The position numbers were made by a program, and so were the translations under genes. From Dillenia suffruticosa (taxonomy: Eukaryota; Streptophyta; Magnoliopsida; Dilleniales; Dilleniaceae): a stretch of DNA of 64,000 bases. The notes beneath the pieces are model-generated. The model made no database searches. It saw nothing but the letters and a program-made list of their open reading frames with translations, and was not told where the DNA came from. Below, piece after piece: positions 12,065-25,036 of this stretch (the first letter of the stretch is position 1; every line of letters starts with the position of its first letter). The DNA lies in the NCBI GenBank assembly GCA_033439265.1, contig JAVTVX010000013.1:18952500-19016499 (forward strand), read 5' to 3'.

Positions 12065-12986
12065 CCCGAAGAAGTAAATGTGTAACTACCTTTTTTTTTT
12101 TTTTTTTTTTTTCCAAATAACCATCTTGTAAGCAATATATAAGCTTCAAGTTGTATTGTATATATATTCCATGGTTGAGTGAATTAATATTTTGTAAATG
12201 TAATATTGAAGAGGGAAAGCCCAACAACCAGGGCACTGGTTAATAATTATTGTAGTAGAACTCTGTTTTCTGAAGGGCAAAGAGAGAAGGATGAATTTCA
12301 AACACAAGAAAGGAAAAGGTATTCCTATACGTCCTGCTTCTCATTTACATCCTCTTCATCTTTTGAAAGAGATACCCTTGTGCTTTCTTTCCTTTCCCTT
12401 TGTGTTTATAAGAAAATGGGGGAACTTAATAGAGAGATGGGACAAGGACTATACAGGTAATAAGGAAACGGCATTATTTTGACACAACAAAAATAAAAGG
12501 TGATGAAAAACAAAGGGAAACTAAAGAAGAACTAAGTGCCAACCTTGCTGTGTTGTAGAAGGTCATCCAAAAGGCCCCGAAAGGTGTGATAATGATTGTA
12601 AAAGACTTCAAAAGAGGTGGTGAAACATGATATCTTAACTTCCATCCAAAACACTGAAATTGCTTTTTATATAATTAAATGCAGAAAGTGAATTTATATC
12701 GATATTCCCAAGTAAAACTAAACTACGGCTTAATTAAAATGTGGAGTTGAAATTTTTTTGTGGGTAATAAGACTTTCCAATTCAAGTCAATACTCAAAAT
12801 CAGGAACTAGGAACCTTCATAGAAATGATTCAAGGAATTCAGAAGGGTTTTAGTATTACTGATCTTGTTTTTCTTTTGCGGTGGGCCAATTCTAGGTCTC
12901 AGATTTTTGCATTGGTTTTCTCTTTGCTTTTATTATTTGTGGTGCTCCTTCTCTGTTTCTGAAAAGAATTTTATTAAATAATAACC
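12065..12986. other. ALMT 3' flank and intergenic DNA
   Basis: A T tract at about 12091-12112 follows 30 bp after the ALMT stop, and AT-rich DNA that probably contains the 3' untranslated end runs to about 12210. Beyond that I see no gene. The open frames at 12206-12482 are not protein-like. Confidence 0.45.
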
Positions 12987-13000
12987 AGAGGAGAAAGAAG

Positions 13001-13103
13001 TTCCTCGGGGACACGTCAAGCAGTAGAGTCTCCCTAGTTTCATCCTCCCTTTCCCGGTTCGATCCTGCTTAATTGCATCTCCTTGAACCAAAAAAAAAAA
13101 AAA
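13001..13103 (+). mobile_element. Short tRNA-type SINE (family C-like)
   Basis: About 89 nt plus an A tail. A strong box B, CCCGGTTCGATCC, lies at about 13054-13066, and a box-A-like GTCAAGCAGTAGAGTC lies upstream. A perfect 14-bp duplication, AGAGGAGAAAGAAG, flanks it at 12987-13000 and 13104-13117. The layout matches the copy at 7136-7227 but sequence identity is low, so it may be a separate subfamily. Confidence 0.75.
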
Positions 13104-13117
13104 AGAGGAGAAAGAAG

Positions 13118-16100
13118 AAAAAGGATGCTCGCTCTATGGTTTAAAAAGACACCATCCCTATTAACAATTTGTTAACAAGATGGAAAAATTCCCAAAAAAA
13201 AAAGCCAAAACAATGTGCTTAATGAAACTTACAATTAAAGACGGACTTTCAACAAAGCCTGCAGCCAGGAAAAGAGTCTGGAAAATACTTTAGACTTTCA
13301 ATATTCTAAAGCAAAACCAAACCAGAAACATGGATGTGTGCAAATTTTCCTTCTCTTCTGGGAATATTTTTATATATTTAATTAGTACATTATTAAATTT
13401 TACTAAAATAAAGGCAGGATCACCAGAACCCTTTTCTCTGTTGCTATTGGTGTCTTACAAGAAAGGCATATGGAACTACTGCAAAATGACAGTCAACAGA
13501 AAGAGCCTCCTAAAATTTGAGCACACAAAAGAAGGTCAAGAAACAAAACTATATAGTGGGGTTTGAGTTGTTCACCACTCCATGCAAGTGGGTAAGTGGG
13601 CTGACAAATAAACTTTTTCTTGCCTTCTTCCAAACTGTACTGAGCAAATAACATAGCTTCATTTGGGAGAAACTTAGGTGCGTATCAATATTTGAAAAAT
13701 TTATTTTTCCTACAATTAAAAAATGGTGGTTGACTTGGGGAAAAGAAAAGGTTGTGACGTGCTAGGAAGATCTTTTAAAATGGAAAACAAATACCCCATC
13801 CATAAGTCATATGGGAGCCGTAACAGAGTCTGAATTGGGTTGAGAATTCACTCATGGGACTCAATTAGTAATCCTAACAAAGCACAATCCTGGAGTTTGT
13901 TTCATCTTGGTAGTCCTGAAGTCCATTTGACTAAAATTATCAACCCCTCCTTTAAGGTGGCATTCATGTGTTCCAGGATCACAAAGCTTATTTTCCTTAA
14001 ATATCAAATCTTCTTACCTTAAACAGCAATGGTTCAAATGTACAATCGGAATTTGTATGCAATCTCAAAAAATAGTATAGGGATCAACAAAAATATTTTA
14101 ACAGAATACGAAATATTCAAAAAAAAAAATTATCCACTGTGCTATCAAATGAGACCCCAAGGTTTCAAAACCCTGAACCTGCACTATATAAGGTGCTTAT
14201 CATGGTCTTGCTTACCACTTGGACACCTCCATTAGTGGAATTAGTGAAATGCAACTCCTTTCGTGGTGTTTGCTTCTAAGCTTTTCCGCTCGTTTATCTT
14301 TTTTCTTTATAAAAGGGTTTTATCGTTTTTACAAGAGAAGGATTAATTGAGGAAAGAAATTCAGAAAAGTGTAGCCAGACTTGGCCTTTCTAACAATTAC
14401 TGGCTCCTACGCACATAAAATCAGAAAAGCGTAAACAAAGAAAAACAAGTTGAAGTCCCCACAAGCACTCAACAATGAAATCAAAACCTTATAATATTGT
14501 ACGTATATAAGCAATAACATTTCGTGCACTAGTTTTCAAGCAAAAAAGTCAAGTCTAAAACCTTATCCATTGCATAAAGAACTAACCAGAGAGCCTGTAA
14601 TGGTATAAACAAGTATACATTGCACCATGGTTTAAATGGGATTATCTTCATAGTTTGTTGTGAGCCTAATACATATTTGAGAGCATAAACTACGATAGCA
14701 TAATTAGCATAAACGACAAGCACAGGACATTAAGATTCTTAAATGCACTATTAGTATAATATTATCGCTAGATATTTAAACAAAAAACTTCTACGTTAAT
14801 GTCGTGTGTGAAGGAGAGATCATGAGAAAATTAGCTTTAATTGAATTGATTATGAACCTACAAAACAAGTCTACGACCTCCGTTTAGCAGACCTTTTGGT
14901 TAAAGCAAGCCTTTTAAGTACTAGTAGACTACCTCAAGAAATGAGATCCCATACACAGTTGGGAGGATTTCCATCCTAATAAATTGCCGTTGTCATGGTT
15001 CGTCAAAAATCTTATGTACATTCAGTGTAAAGATTATATTATCATGACATCAACATGAAACATTAATATTGCATGGTTTCCTAATGTTGGATTGAGATGC
15101 TATTCGAGTTTAATTCTTAGACCTAATTGGATTTACAAGCCAAACCAGGACTCAGATACATATGTTATACAAGTCTGGACCTATGCAAAAGCTGAAATCG
15201 TCTAAAAGCAAGCCAATTCTAAATATTTACTCATAAAAAGGACTGACATATTAGTATGAGCTTGACACTTTTTTCAGTTAGATTAGGAACCTGAAACCAA
15301 ATGAGCTATGAGTCCTCCACCCAAAACCTTGCTTCACCATATGAAGTGGTCACTGTGTGTGTGTAATTAATATCACAAAAATATCACTTATACAACACCA
15401 AACACAAATATCACATTATGTTTAGCATATCAACAATCATATGGCCTTCAAAAAAGAAAAAAAAAAAAAAAAAAAAAAAAAGAGAGAGAGAACAAAAACA
15501 AAACAAAACAAAACAGACAGAGACATATCGGAATACTATGAAACCAGCCTCCCCACTTACCCGCTAACCGGCTTACCCTAGCATGGAATCAGCCCACACT
15601 GAGGATTACTCGGTTCTGGAACCATACTATTCAACACAAAAGAGAAAGACGTCTTAGGCCTTATCCACCTATTTTGACCAGGACTGATGTCATTCTAAGT
15701 CATGTGGTTTCGGAGTCATGACTGAAATTGCCTTCCCTAATCTTGGACACAGACCCACAAAGCATTTTCTAATACAAAAACCACAGAACATCAAGTTCCT
15801 AATCAAATCAATGTTGGGCCAGCACGTGCCCTAGACAACAATCCTATGTCACCTTTTCTTTGGGTGCTTCAGTTGCAGTACTTATAAGTTTATATTAAAG
15901 CAAAAGATTCTGTGGACTGACATCATAAACTAAGAAAATATCTAAAGAATGGATGATGCACACCACAAAATCCACCCTTTTCATCACTTTACTTTTTGGT
16001 TTTTTTTTTTTCCTCAGAAACTAGAATATGCCCCTAGTTGCTTACAGTTTACTAATAAATATGTGACCACCCAGGCATAGGGTTTGTTGCAAACAAAGGT

Positions 16101-18304
16101 ATTCCACTCAATTCAAGACCTCTAGACCACAAGCATGCAAAAAAATATGTACAGAAACACACCCCTACTTCAGAATCTAATAAAATATGCTGTCTACATC
16201 AGGTGACAAAGCAATCAAGCAAAAGGCTCTTGTTTCGTAAAAATGTCACCTACTTTAGAACACTAGTTAGTCAAAATCTATTTTCATTTTCAGAAAGCAA
16301 TGACTCGTAAAGAAAATAATCTAACATACAGGATAAAACCCTTCTGCAGCCTCAAACCTGATTAATTTTCAGCTAACTTAAGAAATGTAAATAAAACACA
16401 ACTCCATAGTCAATACCACAATGTAGGGAGAAATGGAGTTAATTTTCTTGAATCCAACAAAGAATGGAAAAGATCAATGACAAACAATCTGCATAGACAA
16501 CACAAACAATGGAACAATGTCAATAGGAACAAATAATAATAATGATGATGATGATGATGATGATGACCAAATCAGATGCGGTAAAATTATTAAGGTCATT
16601 GGAAGTCATGTCCAATTAACACTACTTCATACAATGCCATATACAAAGTGCAAGTGATTGATCTCTGTCTCCTCTGATTTTCTTTAATCAGAAAAGCGGC
16701 TACGTCCACTGCTCAGGCCACATTAAAAGGCTGAAATGCATCACCCATCCTCAAGTCAATCAGTAGACAGGAATGAGAAGGAAAGGAACAAAAAGAAGAA
16801 TCATAGCCAGAAAGTTGATTACAAATACTAAATCACACTTTTCAACTCTATGAACTAGGAGGATGATGTGGATCCCAATGGTGATTTAATGTCAGCAAAC
16901 AAAACCCAGATTGATGTGGGATCTCATCAAAGACCCAATGGTGGCGCATAAGTGCACGCCTGTGGTAGTAACTGTGTGTGTTGGATACGTATCTTCCTTC
17001 CCACATGCCATCAGGGTTGCAATTAGGGACAACAGTATGAAAGTATAAGCTATAAGTATCCAAACTACTTTCTAATAGAAGTGCAGACCAGCAAACATCC
17101 AACAACTGTGTGCACCATTTTGATAAAGCAAAAAGGGTCAACCATGTCTAAATGATTTGAATTTCAACTTGCAGCATGGAGGTCTAGTGCTTCTATATTT
17201 TCTTATCTTCTTTGAATAGAGTTTCTTTCCTTATGGTACTATCCTTTTTCAGTAAAGGTATCTCTTTTCCTAACTAACATCAAGGCAAAAAAACAATGAG
17301 TGAGTTTAGATATCAATACATCTACTCTAAACAAAAATTATTTGGGATGTCCTCTTTTCCTGATTTAGTTTTTTTTCTTTATTTTTTATTTTTGTTCTAG
17401 CATCAAAGGGACATGCAACTTTAACTTTGAATGTTTTTTTTTTCCCTTAGAAGTTCCAAATCTGCAGTTATACCCCTGTACTATACAATCTGAACCCACC
17501 CCCAAAAGATTTACATACTCCCGATAGTAGAACCAAGAGCACAACAATCACTCTTCAAGTGAGAGCACTCTTATCAGTTGAAGAGTCACTAATCCTAGTA
17601 GATGGCTGTCACATGCCTTAGACAGCAACCACATTTCCTAATTACGAACTAAAGTTCTAAAATTTTAAACCATTAAACAATTGAGTAGGCTGCACATGAT
17701 CAATGAATGAAAAAAAAAAAAGAATGGAGAGACCAAAGGTTAGTTCTTAGTATTGAACAGTACATGTCTCTCAAGTCCCGGGAGTCATCTTAGATATTGC
17801 CAGAATCTAAAATGTGGTAGCAAAATCCTGAAAGCAATTAGCATGCTAATGTCCTTACCCCAATCTGCAAATTAATCTGTTTCTTTCCAATTCTCTCTTT
17901 GGTGTATTTTACGTTTTTCTTACTAAAGGCATCCAATTGGATGGCCTCCATGATCTTCATAGTCCTATTAACATAAAAAAGAAAAAAGGAATATATCACT
18001 TCCCTTCAACTGATAACAAGAAGAAGATGTGGAACTTGCAGGAAAGAACATAAATGGCAAAAATCTATATTGGAATTAAAAAACCAGCCCTATCAGAGGG
18101 TGGGACAAACATAACACTACTTCTGCTAGTATTCTTACATGATAACACCTCAAAGCTGACTGGCAAGATATGACAATACAATGTCAGAATGGCTGCTGAC
18201 AAGAAAAAGGGAGAAGCGGTGTAAAGAATAACTAAGACTAAGATTCTATATCCCTATGTATACGGAATGACTATAATACACAAGAATTTACATGTTGATT
18301 GATC
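13118..18304. other. Gene-less intergenic stretch between ALMT and DGD1
   Basis: About 5.2 kb without exon-like sequence, RNA gene or defined element on either strand. It holds an A tract near 15455-15482 and an ATG/GAT trinucleotide run near 16542-16566. The 97-codon minus-strand frame at 16848-17141 resembles no family I know. The last few hundred bases before 18305 should include the DGD1 3' untranslated region. Confidence 0.5.
16542..16566. repeat. (GAT)n microsatellite
   Basis: About eight uninterrupted ATG/GAT units, preceded by AAT units. Confidence 0.85.
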
Positions 18305-21300
18305 TTACCAGCCATAGATAGGATTTTCCACCTGTGGAGGTAAGAGATGCAAGTCCTTGCAGTGCTGCATGTTATAGTCCCTTGTCCCAGGTATTGCTCC
18401 AGTAGACAGACGAAGAATTTCATTTCCAGTTAGACAATAATGGGCCAATGCCAACCCTCCATCAACAACCTCTGACAGACTAGGCATTGATATGGACCTT
18501 TTGATGATCTTTCCATCAGCTTTGCCCGATTGTGCATCATTATTGAGGCTACTCAAGACCCTATCTAGTTCTGAATACTCCATAAATCTCTGTGTAGCAG
18601 CCTCCCATGAAAGATTATACCTTTGCACTGGAGTAAGAGGCTGGGGCTCATTAGCCAGAGCTTCTTTCACCTTTGCAACAAAGTCCTCAGATGTCTTGTA
18701 TGTCAAACAGTTGGGGAATGACCTGAAGAACTCATTTGATGGATGATCAGCACACACCACAAACTTTCCCATGGCAAGGGCCTCAGCTGTAGCTGTGCAT
18801 AGTACATCACTGACACTAGGATTTATGAAAACTTTGTAACTGCAAGAGAACATAAACACAAACAGATCAATCAGGTTATAAATTTCTGCAAGATAATATG
18901 TGCATGTATATCTCATTTTGTTCTTTCTGCAGTCAGCAAGATCGGTAGACTGAAAGGAGATAAAGCATTACCGAAGAGAGCACCAAATGAATCTTACCCA
19001 TGAAGAGAAGCATCAGCATGGTCTCTCCCTTTTAAAAAGTTAAGATTCAATTCCAACTTCTTAGCCATGCTTTGAACTTCATTTGCATCTTCACCATTCC
19101 CATAAATATCCAACTTTAAGCCACCAAAATCATTGTTGTGCTTTGCTAACAAATCTATCATCTCGCTGTATCCTTTAGCCCAGACCATCTTACCCAAGAA
19201 ATATGCTCCCTTGGAAAAGACTTGCTGCCCAAGCTCACTTTCAGCAGCCACTTTCTCTCCAACCCGCAAAAATTTAGGGTTCACACCATGAACATTGCAT
19301 ATAACTGACTTGGGTAAATCCTGGGTGGCAGCTGAAAGACGAAGAACCTGAGGATCAATTGCTCACAGTTTAGAATTAGCCAGAATTATAACACCCAGAT
19401 ACAACAGCAATAAAGCATTTAACGACAGCAAACAACTAAGCTACAAATTTGAATCATATGAAGTGATATGCCAAAATCATCAAAACACCAACATATATTA
19501 TACCTTGTGACAATATGCTCTGGTGACCAAGTTGTTTATGTGTTTCACAAGGAAAGCTTGGAGAGCTCCATTCTTCTCTCTCTTGATGTATTCCAAATAA
19601 TTTGTGTGAACAATACCAACAACATGGCTAAACTTATCAGTCCAACGGCGCCCATGATGATACCAGTTTAAGTGCTCTGGTTCTTCCAGGATCGCAATAT
19701 CAGCATCCTTCGATGGAATAAATTGAGATGTATCTCCAGCAGGTATGATACTTCGTCTTTCTTTGGAGAACTGGACACAAGGAATTATGTTAAATAAAGG
19801 CACAGAATCTGCAAGTTATAAATATCAAATATGCAATCAAGAAAAATTGTTGATCACAAATGAACCTTTCCAGGATAAAATGAGATCCTAAAGTCAGCCT
19901 TGAAACCAACCCTCTCCTCGAGCCAGGTTCGTATATAAGCCTCCTGCTCTTCTGGGGAACTGAATATTAGATTGTTTGGGTAAACCAATTCTTGATCAGA
20001 CTTACAAAGCCAAGGAACTAACAATGTCACATTTTGTTTGGCAGACTTTGCTAAATATGCTGCACGGAAAAGGGGGTTGACAGCTGTTCCTGTCATCCAC
20101 GGAAGGCTAGCAGTTGTTACAATGGCAACATGTCTTTTGCCTTCTGATGGATCATGCTTTATAGGGTCACTCCAAAAGCCACCCTCATAACAATGCCCTG
20201 TACTTTGAAGAACACTAGCAATCCTCAAATCTAATTCATCATTAGTGCTGTCATTGTCGGGCATGATAGGTGAACTTAATAGAAGATGGTTCTTTCGCTT
20301 GCTGCATAAACTTTCAACTATCTTGTTAAATATATCTGCAATCACAGCAAAAATACAATCAGCTACATCTAACTGTACAAAGTTCCAGTGAGTTAGATGG
20401 TCCAAAAAGAAAATAATCAAGTACTACTAATTGGAGTGATGCAGGTAAATGCAAGAAAGAAAAAATAAACATCATCCACCTCTCCGAAGTCCAGGTTGGT
20501 CCAGAAATGGACTAGATTGCCTAACCCAGTATGCCAACAGTTCCGTTACATCCAGGGGCAGTACATCCTACACCAAAGAACAGAATGAATTTAGAAAAAT
20601 TCTCACCCTCTTTTACTAAACAACTAATAACTATATAAAACCATTGGTTTTCAGTTGCTAATAATTCTTAAGCTCCAAAGCCTCAGGCAGACAACTGCAA
20701 TTTGGTTGACCTACACCATCTAGTTTATCTTTCTTTCTTTTTGGCCCTTGACCTATATTAAATTTTGTCTATTACCTTCTTTCACATATCTTATAGATAT
20801 CTGCACTTTGGATACTCAGAACTGTGGAAGAAACATGAAGAATCAATGGGCAGAAAGAGAAAAGAGCAGAATTCTTATTCTACTAGAAAGGTAGGAGAAA
20901 AAAGAAAGATCCAACATGAACACAATGCTGCCCCCTTACAAGCATGGTTGGGGTTCAAGGAGCAAACAACACTACTGGTACTAGAAGGTTACAATCTAAA
21001 CAAAAGGTTAAGACTAAAATTACTTAAAATTGACAAGTAGATGAAATGAAAGGATAATATATGGACAGTGAAGGGCAAATATAACACGAATCCAAAAGGT
21101 AACAATACCGTTGACTCTTGAGGCTCCTTGCAAATAGCTTTCTGCAAAAACAAACGAACAACATAAGAAGCAGAAGACATTTACTCAATCATGTTCTCAT
21201 AGACAATAATACTATGAAGTAAAATAAAGAAATTTATGTTAATAAATATGAAAAATTATAAAAATTAAGAAGTTTCACCACTAAACATGATTGCACTTTA

Positions 21301-23325
21301 TTAGCAGGTCACTTCAAATTAAGAAACTCAATGAGAGAATAACCTCCTAGCTAATACTATCAATTAACAGAAGATCAACCTCTTTAGAAGATGATTATCC
21401 ACATGAAATAAATACACGATGCCATACAATATTCAAGATAGCATGATCAACGTCAAAGACACTTCCTGCTAGAAAAATAGATGAAATACTTTGCTTTGGA
21501 CTATATAAGATCTAAAATGCAGGCATTGATGCAATATCATCAGCTGCAGGCATTGATGCGATATCATCAGCCACAGACAAAAAAATTGAACTGGCAAATT
21601 GCACCATAGAACTACTAACATCATGCACTCCTGAAGAATTTCAGCATCCCAAGAAGCACCCAAACCTTTAAAATCAACAAGAGCCCAGGGTTGTATGGAA
21701 ACTGACTCTCCCTAAGAATGTCAAAGACTCTGCCATAAAAGTCCACACTACCAAGCATTGTAAGAAAAGACGGTTGATTTTAACAACATATGACCGAAAT
21801 GCTCAGGATAAAGCCTCATCAAGTCATCAGATTAGCCATATTAAACACAGCAGACTAATCAAAATCTCTTACTTCAAAAGTAATTTTGATCCTCCAAATT
21901 GTATCCGCTAGAAGAAAAGGGGATTTACTTGAACTCTGGGTAAGACGAATGGAAAGAGACGGAACAAAGAGGAGCTTTTCACTTCCACTTTCTAAGGTGA
22001 TCTTTGAACATCTTTAACTATATCTAGTAAAATTATACAGAAAAGCAAGCAATGAAGGATGATGACAAAGCATAAAAGCTGGTACAGTAGCATACGAAGC
22101 ACATATATGTTGAGACACAATTTTCAGACCTAACATGATACAACACTTTATAACTTATAATAGTTTAAAACCAATAAAAAAATAAAATGAAATAATTCGG
22201 GTTTACCGTGTGACAATCATGTCATGGACAATGTCTCGTGCCCATGTCCGTGCTTCATAGGATACTTCAAAATGGAATGTGTATCTATATCAGACATGTA
22301 CCCCTTCGATCCACATGGAAAAGTTCATCAATAGATCAGGTGAATTTTTTTGTGGGTAACTCATTTATGACTCCCAAAAGGCTCCTGATCTCATCTTGAA
22401 TCGTTGCCCTCTAACGCGTAAAGTAAAAACCAAAATTTAATTATAAGCTAACTTGAACCAAATTTGAGTTTCCCAATGAGAAAAATCTACTCCAGACAGT
22501 TTTCAACATTATGGAAAATCAATAAGATACTCTAAGCTAAATAGACAAATCCAATTATGCATAAAGTAAATACATCCAAATATAAAAAATATTAAACACC
22601 CATACTTAATCCAACCATATCAAGAAACAACTTATTCAATGAACACAAGAAAAACAGGAAAATTCAAAAGCCAGAATATTCCTTTCTTGAAAAAAAAAGG
22701 CAGAACATACCCAACTGGACTTGACTTTCTCCACTAACCCTCCATTCTTGAATCCCCCGAAAATCTCAGAGGAACTCTTCTTCCGCTCAAACTCCCTCAT
22801 CTTCATCTTCAATGCCCTAATTGGCTCCCAGTCCTTCCCCCACTCATCTCTGTCTCTATCAATCCCAAACCCCACAAACCCATTCTTCACTTCAAATTCC
22901 GACACAAGCGCGTTCTTTATAGCTGACAAATCAAGCTTAATTTTAGCCCTAGGGTTCCACTTCTCCAAAACCTTTTTACTAAAATCCGGGGATGAGTAAA
23001 CCCTACGAAACTCCGACAATTTCGGCTGCAATTTCTTCACTAAATCCATCTCCGCTGCAGGTCTCCTCGACGAAGACAACGGCAGCGGAGGACACCGAAT
23101 CACCGGAACGGAGAAAACCGACGCCGAATTGATGAAATTCTCGAGTTCGCGATCGGCAAGGTTCTTGAAGGAGTTGGCTCTGTCTCTCATTAACTGAAGA
23201 TCGTTCTCTGCTGAGTCTCGAACCTCTCTCCATCCTTTGGATAGGAAAGAGAACGCTCTCTCTGCTGTTAAATTCTCTAACGTAGATGTTGAAGGTCGTG
23301 GTGCTTCTGGTTTGATGTTGATCAT
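18305..23325 (-). CDS. DGD1: Digalactosyldiacylglycerol synthase 1, chloroplast outer envelope
   Basis: Seven exons, listed 5' to 3' on the minus strand: 23325-22711, 21141-21109 (33 bp), 20567-20480, 20335-19866, 19770-19504, 19347-18998, 18839-18305. They sum to 2358 bp, 785 residues plus stop, all GT-AG. DGD1 transfers galactose from UDP-galactose to monogalactosyldiacylglycerol, making the digalactolipid of plastid membranes, at the outer envelope. The match to the plant family is near full length. Residues 1-205 form the DGD1-specific N-terminal extension ([20 protein letters not shown]). The GT-B glycosyltransferase half (GT4 type) follows, with [20 protein letters not shown], the acceptor-side [14 protein letters not shown], the linker [14 protein letters not shown] and the donor-side [16 protein letters not shown]. 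The C-terminus ends NPIYGW, as in relatives. Arabidopsis DGD1 is 808 residues, so this copy is full length with a slightly different N-terminal region. Intron 1 is 1.57 kb. No lesion is seen. Confidence 0.97.
21519..21572. repeat. 27-bp tandem duplication in DGD1 intron 1
   Basis: A unit beginning GCAGGCATTGATGC is present twice head to tail with very few differences, followed by diverged sequence. It is intronic. Confidence 0.6.
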
Positions 23326-23435
23326 GATTTATTGATTTATTGATTTATTGGTTAGGGATTCGCAGAGATTTCTAAGGTTTTTTGTTTTGTTGAAAATATG
23401 AGAGGAGTGTGATTTGAGAAGAAGGGAAAAAACGA

Positions 23436-23476
23436 GACACAGAGAGAGAGAGAGAGAGAGAGAGGGGGAGAGAGGG
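23436..23476. repeat. GA/CT tract in the DGD1 leader region
   Basis: A GA run on the plus strand reads as a CT run on the DGD1 strand, 110-150 bp upstream of its start codon. CT tracts are common in plant 5' leaders, so it probably lies in the leader or core promoter. That role is inferred. Confidence 0.6.
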
Positions 23477-24356
23477 AGAGATGATAATGATGATGACGAC
23501 GATGATGAGGGAGAGAGGAGCCTTTCAGGGAACTTGGCACAACCAGTTTGTTTTCATTTTATTAACGGCTAGGATTTGCAGCTTATTAATTTATTTTGTA
23601 ATTTGGTGGAATTACAATGACACCCCCCAAACAATAGGTTTTATTTTTTATTTTTTTATTTTTTTTATTTTTTTTATTTTTTTATTTTCTTGATATTTGA
23701 CCGATTATTGTTATTTAAAATATTACGGATAACACTCCTTGATTATCTAATTTTAACAATTTCACTTAGTAATGGACCTCTTATTTATTTTCTTCTAAAG
23801 TTTTACATTTTTATTTTTTTATCAGTAATACATTTAACTAAAATAAAAACTTTTTACTAAACAAATATGAAGTTTTAAAATATATAATTCAAAATTTTTA
23901 TTAGGATAGATTTTTAAAAAAATTATTACACAAATAATTTTAATATTAAAAAATTTTAATAATATAAAAGATTATCAAGAAAACATTTCAAAGATGATAC
24001 AAAGATTTTAAGATTTTTAAATATCAAACTATTTTAAAAATGCTTTAAATGTTTTTTCAAAGTTTCAAATTCCTCTTTCCTTTTCATACAACTAAATTTA
24101 GTATTTTTTTTAAACTTAGAAAACAATATAATATAAGCAATTTTTGAAATATTTTTCTAAATTTATCATATTACTCGATTTTTTTTTTCTTCACTGAGAA
24201 AAAGGGTAAAAGTGCAACGTCGGGGGGCCAAAAATCCGGGGTACCGGTAAAATACAGCAATAGTTCAGGGGCGTCTCTTTTAACCTTTCCTTCTATTTTT
24301 TGACCTTCCAATTCTGGCAGTTTCTTTAGCTTTCTCGAACCACACGACACAGGTGG
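23477..24356. other. AT-rich DGD1 upstream region
   Basis: Mostly T- and AT-rich sequence, including a run of TTTTTA-like units at about 23641-23692. No coding signal or defined element was seen. Confidence 0.5.
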
Positions 24357-24555
24357 AAGTCCACGTAGGATGCGGAATGGGATTTCGCGGGAGATGACGT
24401 AGCCAATGTGATGACATGTAGGATGGAATTCACGTGAGAAGGTGACGTGGTGGGGTTACACATAGGCTGGTGATCCTTTTGGAGATGTATAACGGAATAC
24501 TACTCCAGAGGAGTTTTGGAAGATACAAACGCATTGAGGGTCGTGCACGTGGAAC
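24357..24555 (-). promoter_or_regulatory. Cluster of ACGT-core motifs upstream of DGD1
   Basis: Five ACGT cores fall within 200 bp: CCACGTAGG (24361), GATGACGTAG (24393), CACGTG (24431-24436), TGACGTGG (24443) and CACGTG (24546-24551). Such motifs bind bZIP and bHLH factors in plants. The cluster is 1.0-1.2 kb upstream of the DGD1 start codon, in otherwise AT-rich DNA. Whether it serves DGD1 is not shown. Confidence 0.35.
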
Positions 24556-25036
24556 TTTTCTATTGGTCGACGTCCGATAAAAACATCAAAAGGAAAATTG
24601 ACCATTAAGCTAAAAATAAGTTTTTACAAATGGTAAAATATTTAATTTATTATTAGTACATTAATATGAAATTTTAGTTTAACTACAAAATTCTATATTA
24701 TCCTAAGCATATGTTAATTCCTTTCTACTTTTATTTGTGTAATTTTAAATATTCTAAGTGTTTATTTAATATTTTAAGATAATTATTATTTATAAAAAAT
24801 TCTTTGCAAATTTTAAAGTTTAAAATGTTATTTTCGTTTTTATTAGCTATCAAAATAAATTGTTATGAAAGAGAACTTGAATATATAGATTTTGAGAACA
24901 ATTTGTTAGAAAGCTGGGAAAAAAAATATGAGATCCTCACATTAAGAATTGAAAGCTACATTTTGGAGTAGACCTACCTGCAAAATGTGATTTTGCGCTT
25001 TTAAATGCGTGATTATGTACTTAGCATAGATGTTTT
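24556..25036. other. AT-rich intergenic DNA
   Basis: No gene or element recognised. The right edge is the A tail (T's on the plus strand) of the LINE that begins at about 25037. Confidence 0.5.
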
